From Datura wrightii (Eukaryota; Streptophyta; Magnoliopsida; Solanales; Solanaceae): a DNA stretch of 64,000 bases. Each line of letters begins with the position of its first letter. Position 1 is the first letter of the stretch. The notes beneath the pieces were generated by a model, which was given only the letters and a program-made list of their open reading frames with translations, had not been told where the DNA came from and ran no database searches. This document shows positions 34,433 through 46,780 of this stretch, one piece after another. The DNA lies in assembly GCA_035772735.1 (NCBI GenBank), contig JASDFA010000006.1, positions 70,448,001-70,512,000 of the forward strand, written 5' to 3'. The position numbers were made by a program, and so were the translations under genes.

Positions 34433-35672
34433 CTATTCCGCCTCCTTATATGTGTGACTTTAAGTGTGGGACTTGTTCATTAAAACATTTCCCAAAATAG
34501 AGAACTTCAGAGAGGCGATTTTGGATGAGGGTTTTCATCAAAGTGAAGCCATATTGCGCCGTCAAATCACCTCCAAACATCAATTCATCGTAGGTAGTGA
34601 TTCCTAGGCCTACGAAGAATGAATCTACTGAGTTATTCCTCTAAAATTGGCCCGGTTCGACGGAGTCCTGCTAAGTAGAAGTTGTAGAAATCACTTCTAA
34701 TCAAGTCTTAATCATCTACAAGTGACAAGTAAGTAATTCTATCTTCTAAATTCTCATAAGTTCATGAGTTTTTGGATGAATTTGGGTAGATTATGAATTG
34801 TAGTCGTTCTGGGTATTGTTTGATGTTACTAGCTGTTTTCATGGATTAAGAACAGATTCACTACATCAATAGGCTATGAGTTGAAGGAATTACTGGTTCT
34901 AGGTTTGAACAGGATTGGGTAAGCTGGAGTCGGCAATTGAGGTATGTTAAGGCTAATCACTTTGGCAAGTTATTCTCGTCATATAATTGATATGATGTAC
35001 ACTTTTGTAAGTAAGTTGCAAGTACGTATGTTGTAATTAGCTGCTACCAGTAGATTATGATTATATATGTGTTCTGGTTAGCTTCTATGAGACGAGTTGA
35101 GGTTATAGTGTAATATCCCTTTTCGGGGTTGATTAGATTCAGTTTGTACCTCGTTAGAAGTAACCTAGAGATTGCTGGTTTGATTTAGTTGTCGTCTAAA
35201 GGGGCTAGAGGTGTTTTGCTACCGTACCAAAGCCATAGAGGCTTGTGATTAGCTGTTGAACATACTTAGTTAAGTTGGGCCGCACAGGGCGCAGCTTGGT
35301 GACATGACTTTTTGTTTAACACCTGTACGTAGTAAAGCTTTCCTACAGGTCGTTGGCATAATTGATGCCCACAGGGCGAGAAACCTGGTAGAACAATCTT
35401 ATCTAAGAAACAGGGGCACCAGGGTTGCTTAATAAACCTGGAGGTAGTTTGTTAGAAGAACTACCTACTTTTAGTGAACGTATAGCTACCTTCAACTTAT
35501 AGCTTGTTGTTTAGGTCACTCAAGAGACCACCCTAGCTATTAGAAGTTCGATGGACTAGGTGACATCCTAGGTAGGGATCTTAGGAGTCATTGTACGCGG
35601 GGCAAATGCCTCTGGCTATTCATACATATGCCCACATATGTGTTGCTAGAAGGGCTGGGGTTAGGCAAACTG

Positions 35673-35807
35673 GCTTACGGAGCTATAAACTGCTTACGGA
35701 GCTATGATGCCGATGTTGCTTACGGAGCTATAGATTGCTTACAAAACTACGATACTGTTATCGCTTATGGGGCTATTAATTTCTTACAAAGCTATAAATT
35801 GTCTGAA
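35673..35807 (+). repeat. Three 45-bp tandem repeats in element A LTR
   Basis: GCTTAC/GCTTAT starts at 35673, 35718 and 35763, exactly 45 bp apart. The unit length is a multiple of three, so an open frame runs through, reading AYGAINCLRSYDADV and two variants. This is within an LTR, and the frame is most likely a side effect of the repeat. The first unit itself contains the GCTTACGGAGCTAT core twice. Confidence 0.85.
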
Positions 35808-36908
35808 AGGACCAAATTGAAGCCTACGAGGCCATATCGAAGTCTATTCACTTATGGACTTCTTCTACACCATAGTGGCATTACTGACCCTTCGTAGAGC
35901 CTTCTATGCTCAAGGTGTAGTCGTAGGAGCCCGAAAGGCCTGGACTCAGCTACAGGAGCCCAGAAGGCTCTGATATAGTCTCAAGAGACTAGGTATGTTT
36001 AGTTATAGTCATTTATACGACCATAGGCGTACCGTTTGGGGTATATAGATTGATTGACGCTTACTGGGGCTTATGGGGGCCCAGGTAGGTTATTTCCGTG
36101 TTGATTCTACCTTCCAAGCTTATGACGGCCAGGTTAGGTTCTTGTTTGTATACTTGCCTGCTAGATATAGCTTATGGATGTATAATCTTACAAATTAAGT
36201 TCCTATTTGTATAATTGTCTACTAGATGCAGGCTATGGTTATGAAACCATACAAGTTAACTTCTGCCCTTTTTTTGTTGATTACTTTCAGTTCTTTATTA
36301 GCTTCTATTAAGTTGTTATTACTGCCTTATATATTCGGTATATATTGTACTGATGCCCACGCATGGGGCACTATATACTCGCCTTCAGATTTAGACAGAC
36401 AGGTTTCATGACCTTCTTAGTCGCTTTTCAGAGTCAACAATTAGTCAGCTCCTTTCCTTTGGAGTTGCCAGATGTTAGAGGTTTGCCTGTCTTTGTTTTA
36501 TAGTTTTGGATAGACCGAGACCCTGTCTCGACCAATATTTTACTCTTAGAGGCTTGCAGTCTACAGTTATTGTTAGTGGTGTGTTGTTGGCCATGTGGGG
36601 CCTATATGTGTTGTGATTTGAGTGTTGGCCGTGTGGGGCCTAACTATGATACCTGTTAGACAGCATAGTGGTCTTGTCGGCCCACAAATGATGATTTTGT
36701 TATTGCACCTGTTGGATTAGCTCTTTTATTGAACAGGTTTATATTGCGGCCTTGTCCACCTGAGGCTATATTTATAGTTGAGATATAGCCAGTTGCTTTC
36801 TTGCTATGTGCTGCTGGCATGCACAAGAAGTGTATGTGTCCAGCCAGGTCAGCTCAAAGTCTAGTATGACATTAGGTGCCAGTTACGCCTCCCAAGGTGG
36901 GGCATGAC

Positions 36909-39099
36909 TGTCACGACCCAAGAGTACACCCAAATCGTAGACACGGGACAAGGATCCCCGAGGGACCCCAAGTCAACTAATGGCATGAGCATATAACTAA
37001 ACCATTTAAATAAGGCGGAAGAATTAGCTTAATAGTCATGAACTAAATAAAACTGTGACATCAGATATAAGAAACAACAGTATATGATCCTAGCGTAAAT
37101 AGTTGAATACTATAATTAGGTCTGAAAGCCTCTAATCATAATAGACAGGTTGAAGGGACAAGACCCCAACTAACCCCAACATTCTGAAAACAAAAAGACA
37201 GACAAAAATCTTATCATGAAGCCCCCGAATCTTGAGGACTCACCACTGAGAATTGAGAGCAGAACTGAGAGCAAACTAAGAGCGATGCTGAACCTGCGAA
37301 CCGGATCCTGTATCATAAAATGATACAGCATAGAAAATATGTGGGTCAGTATTTGGAATGTACTGAGTATGCGAGGTATGCAAGACAATACTTAAAACAT
37401 AATAGTTACAGTAGTGGGGACATCATGATCATAAAGACTAAAATCATAAGTATATCGTAAGGCTCAAGATTTTCAAAATATTTGCAAACCTGTCATAGTC
37501 ATAATCATGAGATAAAAACATTTCATAAAACATAACTTGAGCCAAAAGAACGTAATCATACATGCATTAAAATAATGAGGAACAGTGGGAGATTTCTATA
37601 ACTGACATACCCCATATGAGCACACATGGAGCCCGACCTGTAAGCCTAGTCGGGAGGCCGTTCATACCTTGCCAAGGGTATGATCGATGAAAGGCGTGAT
37701 ATCACTCGTGAAGGCCCCGTAGGGCAAAGGGATAGTCACTGAGGAGGTCCCAAACATAACCTATGGTGGCACGTAGTTCTGAGATTCGGGGCGTAACCTA
37801 GGCCCAAACCTACTCGGTGTTAAGTACTACTCCCAAAACATGCAGCGTGCTCACAGAAATTCATTCATGACATAGATGGTTAGTTAAACCGTGATAATCA
37901 TAACATGTTTGAGAATTCATAATACTAGCCATGGAATTGGGCTCGTGGATCGGCCAAAATCATAGTTCATAAATCATAAGCGACATGTGGGCATTGCCCA
38001 GAATTGCGATAATACTTGAAATGCTTAAATTTATAGGAAACATGATCATAATAACATGAGTAATTGAAAACAAGCTTAAAATTCAAAAGTTTATGTCATG
38101 CTTGAGAAATCACCATAACCATGAATTTCACTAAAAACCCCATGATTTGGGCACATGTGCTTTTAGGGATTAGATAATCAAATATTGAATAAAATAAGTG
38201 AAAACAACCTAATAATTTGAAACCCATGATTTTAGACATACTACAACAAGCTCATATCGACTTTTAAGGGAACATGTATTTGGGTTATGACCCATCAAGA
38301 ATTGGTAGTGAGAAATTGGGAATGGGTAGGGACTAAACAACCCATTAAAAATCCCACATACCCGGAACTTCTTGATTCTTAACTTCCTTGAAAAGCCCAA
38401 GATGGAAACTTGAAGAACTTGAAGAAGAATACTTGAATCCCTTTCCTATTTCCTCTCTGCTCTTACATGTACCAAATGAGGTTTATCATGAATGATCTCC
38501 CCTTAAAAGTCCCTGTCCCGACCTTAAGACGACATAGGAAATTACGAGAAGGCCCTTACTTATTCGCATGAAATAATTACTAGGTGACCCTAATGGGTGA
38601 CCTGACGACTCATCAGGACAGGCAATGACTCGTCGGGTCGCCCATCAAGTACACTAGATGCCAGGTGGATTGGGCTCGTGAGGGGTGACTCAACAACTCG
38701 TCACAAGTGACTATGAGTCGTGGTCACCTTCCGTTAGGTACACTGCTTCATCCTTAATAAATTTCCACAGGCTTGCTCATGATCCACCTTACTAGTCGTT
38801 AGGACTGGTCACGACTCGTGGGGTCCCATCCGTTAGGTGCACTTGTTAGACCTCCCAGGTAGCCCTCAATCACACTGCATAGGGGACTTGACAACTCGTG
38901 GTAGCTGACAACGAGTCGTTTTCACGCCCGTGGGGACCTCAACTCCTCAGCCCATTCCAGCCTCCCCACGAGCCACCTGACAACTCGTGGAGCCTCCCTA
39001 CGAGTCGTCTAGTGACTCGTCCTGCACTGTTGCAACTTTTTCCCAAATTTTCCCCGTTTGACTCCCGGGTCTAATCCTTGGGTTTCCCGGGGTATAACA
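36909..39099 (-). repeat. Element B left LTR (3' LTR)
   Basis: 2191 bp, TGTCACGACCC to GGGGTATAACA. Same family as H. The U3 cluster at about 38575-39030 is full of CGACTCGT, ACGAGTCG and GACTCGTG words in both orientations. Confidence 0.93.
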
Positions 39100-39277
39100 A
39101 TATCTCCCCCTTGGGAACATTTGTCGCCGAATGTTAGAAACATGCAAAAAACTCAAGAACAAACAATCACCATATGCAAATACTGATCATTTAAGTCGAA
39201 AACTGATGGAACGACTACCCCCAAAAAAGAACTACATAGCTGTACTAAATTCCAGCATCACATACATATATCATATC
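39100..39277 (-). other. Element B polypurine tract and start of 3' untranslated region
   Basis: The minus strand carries CAAGGGGGAGATAT next to the LTR (about 39101-39114), then the conserved CATTCG(GC)CGACAAATG strip. The region is cut at 39277 by element C; ATATC (39273-39277) is the left copy of C's target-site duplication. Confidence 0.85.
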
Positions 39278-40057
39278 TGTCACGCCCCGCCATGGGAGGC
39301 ATGACTGGCACCTAGTTGCCTACTAAGACCTGGATTGCTGGACTACTGAGCCTAACACTTCTGGTGCCAGGCTAGCTCTAACCCTGGATTCATGGAACCA
39401 ACGGGCTATATAACGACTATAAATACAGCCTTCAGCCAACTAGACCTATAGCCTCCTGTAAGAAAACAACAGCTGACCAGAACCACAGGAGTGTAAAGGA
39501 ACCTATGCGGGCCGACAAGGCCACCATGCTAACTAGTTTCACTGAAAAGCTGAACTAAATGCTAAACTACTTTGTGACCGACAAGGTCACCAACTATCAA
39601 TTATACAAGGCCCCACACGGCCATCATAAACAAACTAAAACATACGCCTCACACGACCGGTATGACTATCCACAGGGAATATACAATCTGCAAGCCTCTA
39701 AGAATGATAATAAGATGGTCGGGATAGGGCCCCGGCCTACCCGTACTGTACAATAAAAAGATAAATAAACCTCTAGCTGTCAAGCTCTGGATGACAGGAG
39801 CTGATGACTCTGTGTGCTGGCTAGAATTATGAGGGATCGACTCCTCATCTATGAGTACCTCCAGGAAAGTAATGCAGCGCCCCCAAACGGGCGTCAGTAC
39901 CACAGGTACCGAGTACGCAAAGCAATAACTAAAACATAACTGAAGATAAACAGTAATACTGATAGTTACTGAAGTATAGGAGATGGCTAAGACTACCTGG
40001 GATAGCAAAATGAAATGAGCTTAACTGTACCGGAGAGAAGGTGAGAATCATACCTGT

Positions 40058-41550
40058 TGATGAGCCCGCAAGTGTACGGGTCGTACAAGTAATATAGTGG
40101 CCCTTTTTAAGAGCCGGATGTCGAACCCACAGGGACTGGACCAATTCAGCTAACTATCGAGTTCAAGTGTGATATTAAATACCACAAGTGTTGATTATAG
40201 AAGTTTTCGATAGATTTAAATTAAGTCTAATTGTGGTCAACTAAATACTCTGAATTCATTCAAGGAGCAACATAGAGTCAAAGCCAGATAATTATGCGAT
40301 ACTACGATTTGCAATGTTTTAAGTATGAAACTATCAATTGTCGTCTCACATAGTTAGAATTGCATGTTCATGGTCTTCCGAACCTCTAAACACGACAAAC
40401 TAGCCTCACTACTACATTGTGAGCGAGGATGCAAATTCTAGTTCGTGGGCAATTAACTACGTGGATGTGGTTTATGGGGTTATGCCATTGATTAGGGTAC
40501 TTTCGTTGCTCCAACTATTTAACCAAACTTAGCTTCACAACTACTTCTGGGAGTGGTGGAGTGAAAAATCTAAGTCGGTGTCTTTCTCTCTTCCCATTGT
40601 ATCAACCAAGCAAGGTATTAGGTATATTTCTATCCTAACCACAAAATCTTATCAAAATACAAGAACTTGCTTCCTACATTCTTATGTTCTTTCCTAGGTT
40701 TGCTTTCTCAAGCATTTGCCTAAGTTTAATGTGTGTGTTTTCATGGTGATCAATCATAAAAATAACCATAATTAAGAATGCAAGACAAAACAACAATCAA
40801 TAACTTAATTCCAAAGCAAATTCGTAAAAACACACTCATAACTCATGGCTTCAACCCTAGAGGAAGGGTTCTAGTCATTCAAGTTCATAAAATTACAAGA
40901 AAACATTGTTAAAGTAACATACTCACAAGAATTTGTAGATGAGGAGATGATTGATGAACCCTAGGTGAGTTCTCCTACTTCTCCCTTCACTCCTAGGTGG
41001 TTTTTCGGAATAAAATCGTGACTACATGATTTTAGGAGCTAAGGGACCTATTTATAGTAAATGAGAACTGTACAAAATTATGCCTGTCGTGGAATGGCTC
41101 CGTGTCAGGGAGTGTATCGTGGAGCATTGCCTCCGTGACATGGAGGTAATGAGAATGCACACTGGAAACTCACAAAACCGTCGCCAGGCAGCCCCTTGCC
41201 GCATTGGCAGCGTGTCACGCTGCTTGTGCGGTGCGCTAGATGGCGTGTCACGGCCTTGGTCGGGCAGCCTGCCTGCTGTGGCACGTTGCCAACGCGCAGG
41301 TGGGCTGTTTCGAGCATCCTCCTTGCCGACGTTCGCGTTTTAATTCCGATTCCATTCCTCCACTTCACCAACTCATGGATTAGTCCCTCAAATTCATTTT
41401 GAACCTACAAAAACAAGAACTAATCATGTTGGTTAGTACATATATTCACATTTATATAAAATCACATGAAAATGTATATCAATAAGTAGATAAACAAGAC
41501 TAAATTAAGTTATAAAGTATCACTCGGGCATGCTATTTTGCCCGAGATCA
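40058..41550 (-). mobile_element. Solo LTR D (Athila/Tat-like family)
   Basis: 1493 bp, TGATGAGCCCGC to CCGAGATCA, flanked by perfect CCTGT copies (40053-40057 and 41551-41555). C's right LTR shows the uninterrupted sequence at the same place (CATACCTGTCAGTGCGG), confirming the insertion. It opens with CGCAAGTGTACGG and TGTCGAACCCAC blocks, the reverse of J's LTR end. GC-rich motifs (GTGTCACG, TATCGTGGAGC variants) lie at about 41090-41320. Confidence 0.95.
41049..41057 (-). promoter_or_regulatory. Candidate TATA box of solo LTR D
   Basis: The minus strand reads CTATAAATA, directly downstream (in element sense) of the GC-rich array, in the same position as in I and K. Confidence 0.5.
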
Positions 41551-43047
41551 CCTGTCAGTGCGGCGTCCTGCTATCTATTAATTTAATAAATAACACATAT
41601 ATCATACAAGAACCTATACCAGCTCCCATAAGCCGGAAGGTACCAATCAACATGCAATCTATATACCCCTACCCGGGTTGCCATCCACCTGGTAACTATT
41701 CACAACACTCACCTAGTAACTACAAGCATCCCGCCGGCCACCTAGGTATGCAATTTAGGCTCTCTAGGCCCCTGACTATAGTTGTATCTGAGTCCGGAGG
41801 ACTCCTGTAACCTGTGATCTGAGATTTGTATCTGTAATCTGTAATTTGTACCCCGGGCGCAAGCGCTCGATGGGGGTGTGCTATAATGCTGATCAGCCTT
41901 CTATGGGGAATGCTGCCTCCCATCTTCGTCCTCTGGCGGATGGCATGCCACTCCTTGGAGTGACGTATCCTCACCCTTTGGTGGGCGAGTCGACACAACT
42001 ATTAACCCTGGGGCGGCAAGGAAGCTTTAAGGGTGCCCAACATAGAACAATCAGGTCTCTACAAACAACAATAATCACAAATAACATATATATTTAATAT
42101 GATAACACTGTCCAAGTTCTGATATTCTATTTGGAATCCCTTGCTGAATTATACCGAATCTGATACTGAGTTATACTGAGTCTGGAATAATATCTCGCTG
42201 TCTGATACTAATTTACTGACTTTTATTCTGAATATGACATAATAATTATTCAAGCATGCTTACTGAATTCACACTGGGCATAATACTTGGCTTTGAAATG
42301 TTCTTCTGGAATTTATTCTATTTTACTATACTAGAATTACTATCTTGCCGAAGAAACTGGCTTTACATACCCCAGTTGCCGACTTCTTGACTAACTGGCG
42401 TAACTCGGCCAATATCCAGCTATTTCTTCAAACTTCATTCATATTCGTATCAAATAAAACTAAATTCATCAATATTCTGGAAGAAAACACTACTTTGAAT
42501 ATATATACTGCCAAAACTTTGACTTATCAAAAAACAGCTAAAAACTCGCTATTTCTCGAAAGTCCAGAAGGGAGAAATACTCACTTTAGGGCTAGGAGTA
42601 TATTGACACTAATTTGGAGCAATTCCACTTACTTTAGCTTGGTAGGACGACGATTCGCCGGCTGAATTTCACGAAACTAACTCCGTAGGAATGCTCCCTG
42701 CAGCTTTATACTTCGCTACCCGAAGTTAATTTGAGTTTGGACTACGTTTGACGGTGTAATCAGATGAATGTTTGTATGCAATCCTCGTCTTCCTCTATTT
42801 TTGTCGCTTACTGGTAATTGAAAGATGGGAAATGATTTAAAACAAAGTGGGAAGGCTTTATATACTTTGGGCCTTTAAGTCGCATTTGTCGAATGTGATT
42901 TATAAGTCGTATTTTCCTTGCGACACTCCGACTTGGCGCTTGTCCGGTCTCTCCCCAGGCCCTTTTTCTAGCACGTATGGTATTCTAAAACTGTTAACCA
43001 ACATGCGAATAGGCCATCTAAATGTCAAGAATTTACGGGGTGTAACA

Positions 43048-43322
43048 TCCTCCCCCCTTAAGAATATTCGTCCTCGAATGTAAACTCCTGATCACAGGAA
43101 TCTCAACTTACTCGACTTATTCTTGAAAAATTTTGGCAGAGTTTCCCCTATAATATGAACTACCTCAAAAATCCTAAAACACAGAAAAGTCCAATACAGG
43201 TATTCCACACAATACTATAGTATTCATCACGCAATAGACTAGAGTCAACTATTTCATTTATACACATAAATATAAGGCAACTCATAAAACAACAATACTA
43301 ACGTACCTCTGGCTGATTAAGT
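43048..43322 (-). other. Element C polypurine tract and 3' untranslated region
   Basis: The minus strand reads AAGGGGGGAGGA next to the LTR (about 43049-43060), an excellent polypurine tract, followed by the CATTCGAGGACGAATA strip shared with F and G. The rest is AT-rich and noncoding up to the pol stop. Confidence 0.87.
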
Positions 43323-44640
43323 CTAAAATAACTGAGGATATTTGACTTTCATATCTTCCTCTACTTCCCAAGTAATTTCCTCTCGGTTCCTGTTACGCCA
43401 TAATACCTTGATAGAAGCAACATCTTTAGTTCTTAATCTGTGAATCTGCCGATCTAGTATGGCTACTGGAACCTCTTCATAAGCAAGCTCCTCCATAACC
43501 TGGACATCCTGAACTGGGACAACTCTGGAGGGGTCTCCTATATACTTCCTCAGCATGGACACGTGGAGAACTGGATGAACAGACTCTAACTCTGGAGCTA
43601 AGTTCAACTCGTATGCCACTTGGCCTATTCTTTGGCGAATCTGATAAGGCCTAATAAATCTCAGGTTGAGCTTGGCTTTCTTGCCGAATATCATCACCCC
43701 TTTCATTGGAGAAACTTTCAAGAATACCCAGTCATTCACATTAAATACCAAGTTTCTGCGCCACACATCAGCATACGATTTCTGGCGGCTCTGAGCAGTC
43801 AGTAGGCATTCTTTGATAAGTTTTACTTTTTCCTCTGACTGATGAATAATATCCGGCCCAATCAGCGCTGACTCTCCAACTTCAAACCAGCCAACTGGCG
43901 ATCTACACTTTCACCCATACAATGCCTCCTAAGGCGCCATCTGGATAGCTGAATGGTTACTGTTATTATAAGCGAACTCAATAAGTGGTAAATGCTCATC
44001 CCAACTACCTCCAAAGTCCAACACACACGCTCGTAACATATCCTCGAGCGTTTGAATAGTGCGTTTTGCCCGCCCATCTGTCTGAGGATGAAAAGATGTG
44101 CTCAGATAAATATGTGTTCCCAGGCCTCTCTGAAATGATTTCCAAAATCTAGCTATAAATTGTGCCCCTCTGTCAGAGATAATGGACACTGGAACACCAT
44201 GCAGTCTGACTATTTCTCTGATATACAACTCAGCATAATCTTCGGCAGAGAAAGTAGCCCTTATTGGTAGAAAATGGGATGATTTTGTCAGTCTGTCAAC
44301 AATTACCCAAATTGAGTCATTTCTATGCCTCGTATGGGGTACTCCTGCTACAAAATTCATATTTACTGCTTCCCACTTCCAAAGAGGCACAGCTATGTCT
44401 TGAGTCAATCCGCCTGGTTTCTGGTGTTCAGCTTTTACTTGCTGGCAGTTAGGACACTGGGCTACAAATTCTACTATTTCCCTCTTCATACCTGGCCACC
44501 AGTAGATTTCTTTGATATCGTTGTACATTTTCGTCGCACCTGGATGGAGAGAATAGCGGGTGTAATGTACCTCTCCCATAATCTGCTGGCAAAGCCCTTC
44601 AACATTTGGAACGGAAAGGCGGCCCTTACATCGCAACACT
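43323..44640 (-). pseudogene. pol: Element C integrase with chromodomain; two catalytic residues replaced
   Basis: The zinc-binding part (HYTRYSLHPGATK, CPNCQQ) lies at about 44440-44580. The catalytic core is open. The first Asp of the DDE triad is Asn (VNMNFVAGVP, codon 44355-44357) and the Glu is Lys (TDGRAKRTIQ, codon 44064-44066); only the second Asp (ISDRGAQF) remains. Both replacements are single G-to-A changes in the coding strand. The frame from 45062 stops at 43929 with TAG after IQMAP, and a TGA follows shortly after. A second piece, 43323-43766 (147 codons), holds FGKKAKLNLRFIRPYQI and the chromodomain (LWRNRNREEITWEVEED to YPQLF), with the Trp kept. Catalysis would be lost even if the stops were read through. 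Confidence 0.93.
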
Positions 44641-46780
44641 TCATCCTCAGTTACCTGAAAATACGGCGCTTTTCCTTGCTGAACTCTGTCTTTAAGCTGA
44701 ACCAGGTCAGGATCTTCATACTGCTGTTCCTTTACCTCCACAATTAGTGATGACACTGCGGTGTTCTGAATTACCACTCTGTTGTCCTCTGTTTCTGCTA
44801 CACAAACGGTTAAACTAGCTAACTGGTGCATTTCTTCGGCCAATTCCCACTTCTCGGGCTGCAAGTACGCCAAACTCCCCATAGACTTACGGCTAAGGGC
44901 ATCTACTACTACGTTGGCTCTTCCTGGGTGATAAAGAATATTTACATTACAATCTTTCAACAACTCCAACCAGCGACGCTGCCGCAAATTCAACTCTCTC
45001 TGGGTGAAGATATACTGTAGGCTTTTATGATCAGTGAAAATATCCACATGGATGCCATACAAGTAATGTCTCTATATCTTTAGGGTGTGGATTACTGCGG
45101 CTAGTTCCAGGTCATGGGTAGGATAATTCTTTTCGTGTTTCCTCAGCTATCTGGAAGCATAAGCAATTACTTTATCATGCTGCATCAACACACATCCTAA
45201 CCCAATACCTGAAGCGTCACAATAAACTGCATAACCCTCTGTACCTTCTGGCAATGCTAACACTGGGGCGAAGGTCAACCTGTCTTTCAATTCCTGGAAA
45301 CTCTGCTCACATGCCTCCGTCCACTGAAACTTTACTACTTTTTGCGTCAGCTTAGTCAGAGCTGCTGCTAAGGTGGAAAATCCTTCAACAAACCTTCTGT
45401 AGAACCCTGCTAATCGTAGGAAACTGCGTACCTCGGTCGGAGTGGTAGGTCTGGGCCATCTTCTCACTACTTCTATTTTCTGTCTATCTACCTGTATACC
45501 AGCATCCGACACGATATGCCCCAAAAAGGCTATTGAATTCAGCCAAAATTCACATTTAGAGAACTTGGCATATAGTTGACGGTCTCTGAGAATCTGGAGC
45601 ACTGTCTGCAAATGATCCTGGTGGTCTACCTCTGAGCGAGAATACACCAGAATATCGTCAATAAATACTATCATGAACAGGTCCAGGTATAGTCTGAAGA
45701 TGCTGTTCATCAGGTCCATGAATACTGTGGGAGCATTCGTCAGCCCAAAGGACATGACTAGAAATTCAAAATGGTCGCATCTGGTCCTGAAGGCAGTCTT
45801 CGGAATGTCCCTTTAACGAACTCGAACCTGATGATATCTGGACCGTAAGTCACTCTTGGAGAAATATCTGGCCCCCTGTAACTGATCAAACAAATCATCT
45901 ATTCTGGGAAGCAGATACTTATTATTGACTATAACCTTGTTCAACTGCCTGTAGTCTATACACATGCTGAGGGAGCCGTCCTTCTTTCTCACAAACAGAA
46001 CTGGCGCACCCTAAGGTGAAGTACTCGGCCTAATAAAGCCCTTATCTAACAGATCCTTCAGCTGCTCCTTTAGTTCTCTGAGTTCAGCAGGAGCCATACG
46101 ATACGGAGAGATCGATATGGGCTGAGTTCCTGGTAGAAAATCAATTGCAAAATCTATTTCTCTTCCTAGGGGAATACCAGGTAGCTCATTTGGGAATACG
46201 TCAGGGAATTCATTAACCACTGGAACAGACTGGAGAGTCGGAGGCTCTACCCGCACATTCTGGACTCTGACTATGTGGCAAATGCATCCCTTAGCTATCA
46301 ACTTCCTTGCCTGCAGGTAGGAAATAAACCTACCTTTTGGTGTAGTTGTACCGCCCTTCCACTCTCGTACTGCCTCCCCTGGAAAGTGGAATCGGACCGT
46401 CTTGGTCCAACATTCTGCATTGGCATAGCACAACACTAACCAATCCATACCCATAATGGCATCGAAATCAATCATCTCTAATTCTACCAGATCTACTGTG
46501 GTCTGACGATCAACAAACTCTATTGTACACCCTCAATAAACCCTTCTGGCTATGATGGAGTCACCGACAGGTGTAGATACTAAAAAGGGTTGCTGAAGCA
46601 ACTCTGGTACGACACTGAACTTTCGAGCCACAAATGGGGTAACGTAGGACAAGGTAGATCCTGGATCAATCAATACATAAACATGGTGAGAGAAAATAGT
46701 CAACATAACTGTTACAACATCGGGATATGCCTGTGAGTCCTGCCTCCCTTGTAATGCATAGATACGGCTTGGGCCCATAC
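44641..46780 (-). pseudogene. pol: Element C protease, reverse transcriptase and RNase H, few lesions
   Basis: Protease in 46533-46778, with LIDPGSTLSYVTPFVARKF (active Asp present). 46011-46475 (154 codons) carries MGMDWLVLCYANAECWTK through LPGTQPISISPYRMAPAEL to FIRPSTSP, ending in a TAG at the Trp of PWGAP. RT palm: 45147-45755 (202 codons) with FGLTNAPTVF, the intact catalytic IVFIDDILVYS (about 45647-45670), KCEFWLNSIAFLGHIVS and the start of RNase H (YAVYCDASGIGLGCVLM). A TAG after VIAYASR and another at a Trp (LKI-stop-RHYLYG) separate RNase H. From 45062 the frame runs on into integrase (FTDHKSLQYIFTQREL). A GAA-like codon reads TAA near 45815. Point stops predominate. Confidence 0.92.

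Larger units (their letters stand above)
34193..36908 (+). repeat. Element A 5' LTR
   Basis: About 2.7 kb, starting TGTTACACCCTGG and ending GGGGCATGAC, then interrupted by B one base before its end. The missing terminal A is at 56716. Blocks such as CTTGTCGGCCCAC, GTGTGGGGCC and ACGCCTCCCAAGG match the complement of C's LTRs, so the two families are related. The U3 has two copies of a CAGCGCACTGAGCGC-like unit (34338-34365 and 34404-34432). A 45-bp tandem repeat lies at 35673-35807. Confidence 0.82.
39278..43047 (-). repeat. Element C left LTR (3' LTR), containing solo LTR D
   Basis: Spans 3770 bp, or about 2272 bp without D and its duplicated 5 bp. It matches the right copy over its length. 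Its open frames (for example 41538-41810 and 42345-42665) occur in both LTR copies and lack protein features, so I treat them as noncoding. Confidence 0.93.

Noticed and set aside
34122..34457. 111-codon frame spanning the start of element A's LTR
   Set aside because: It crosses the LTR boundary at 34193 and the GC-rich motif units; not a gene.
42345..42665. 106-codon frame in C's left LTR with a similar frame at 49933-50199
   Set aside because: Both copies lie in LTR sequence; the repetition reflects the two LTRs and not a conserved gene.
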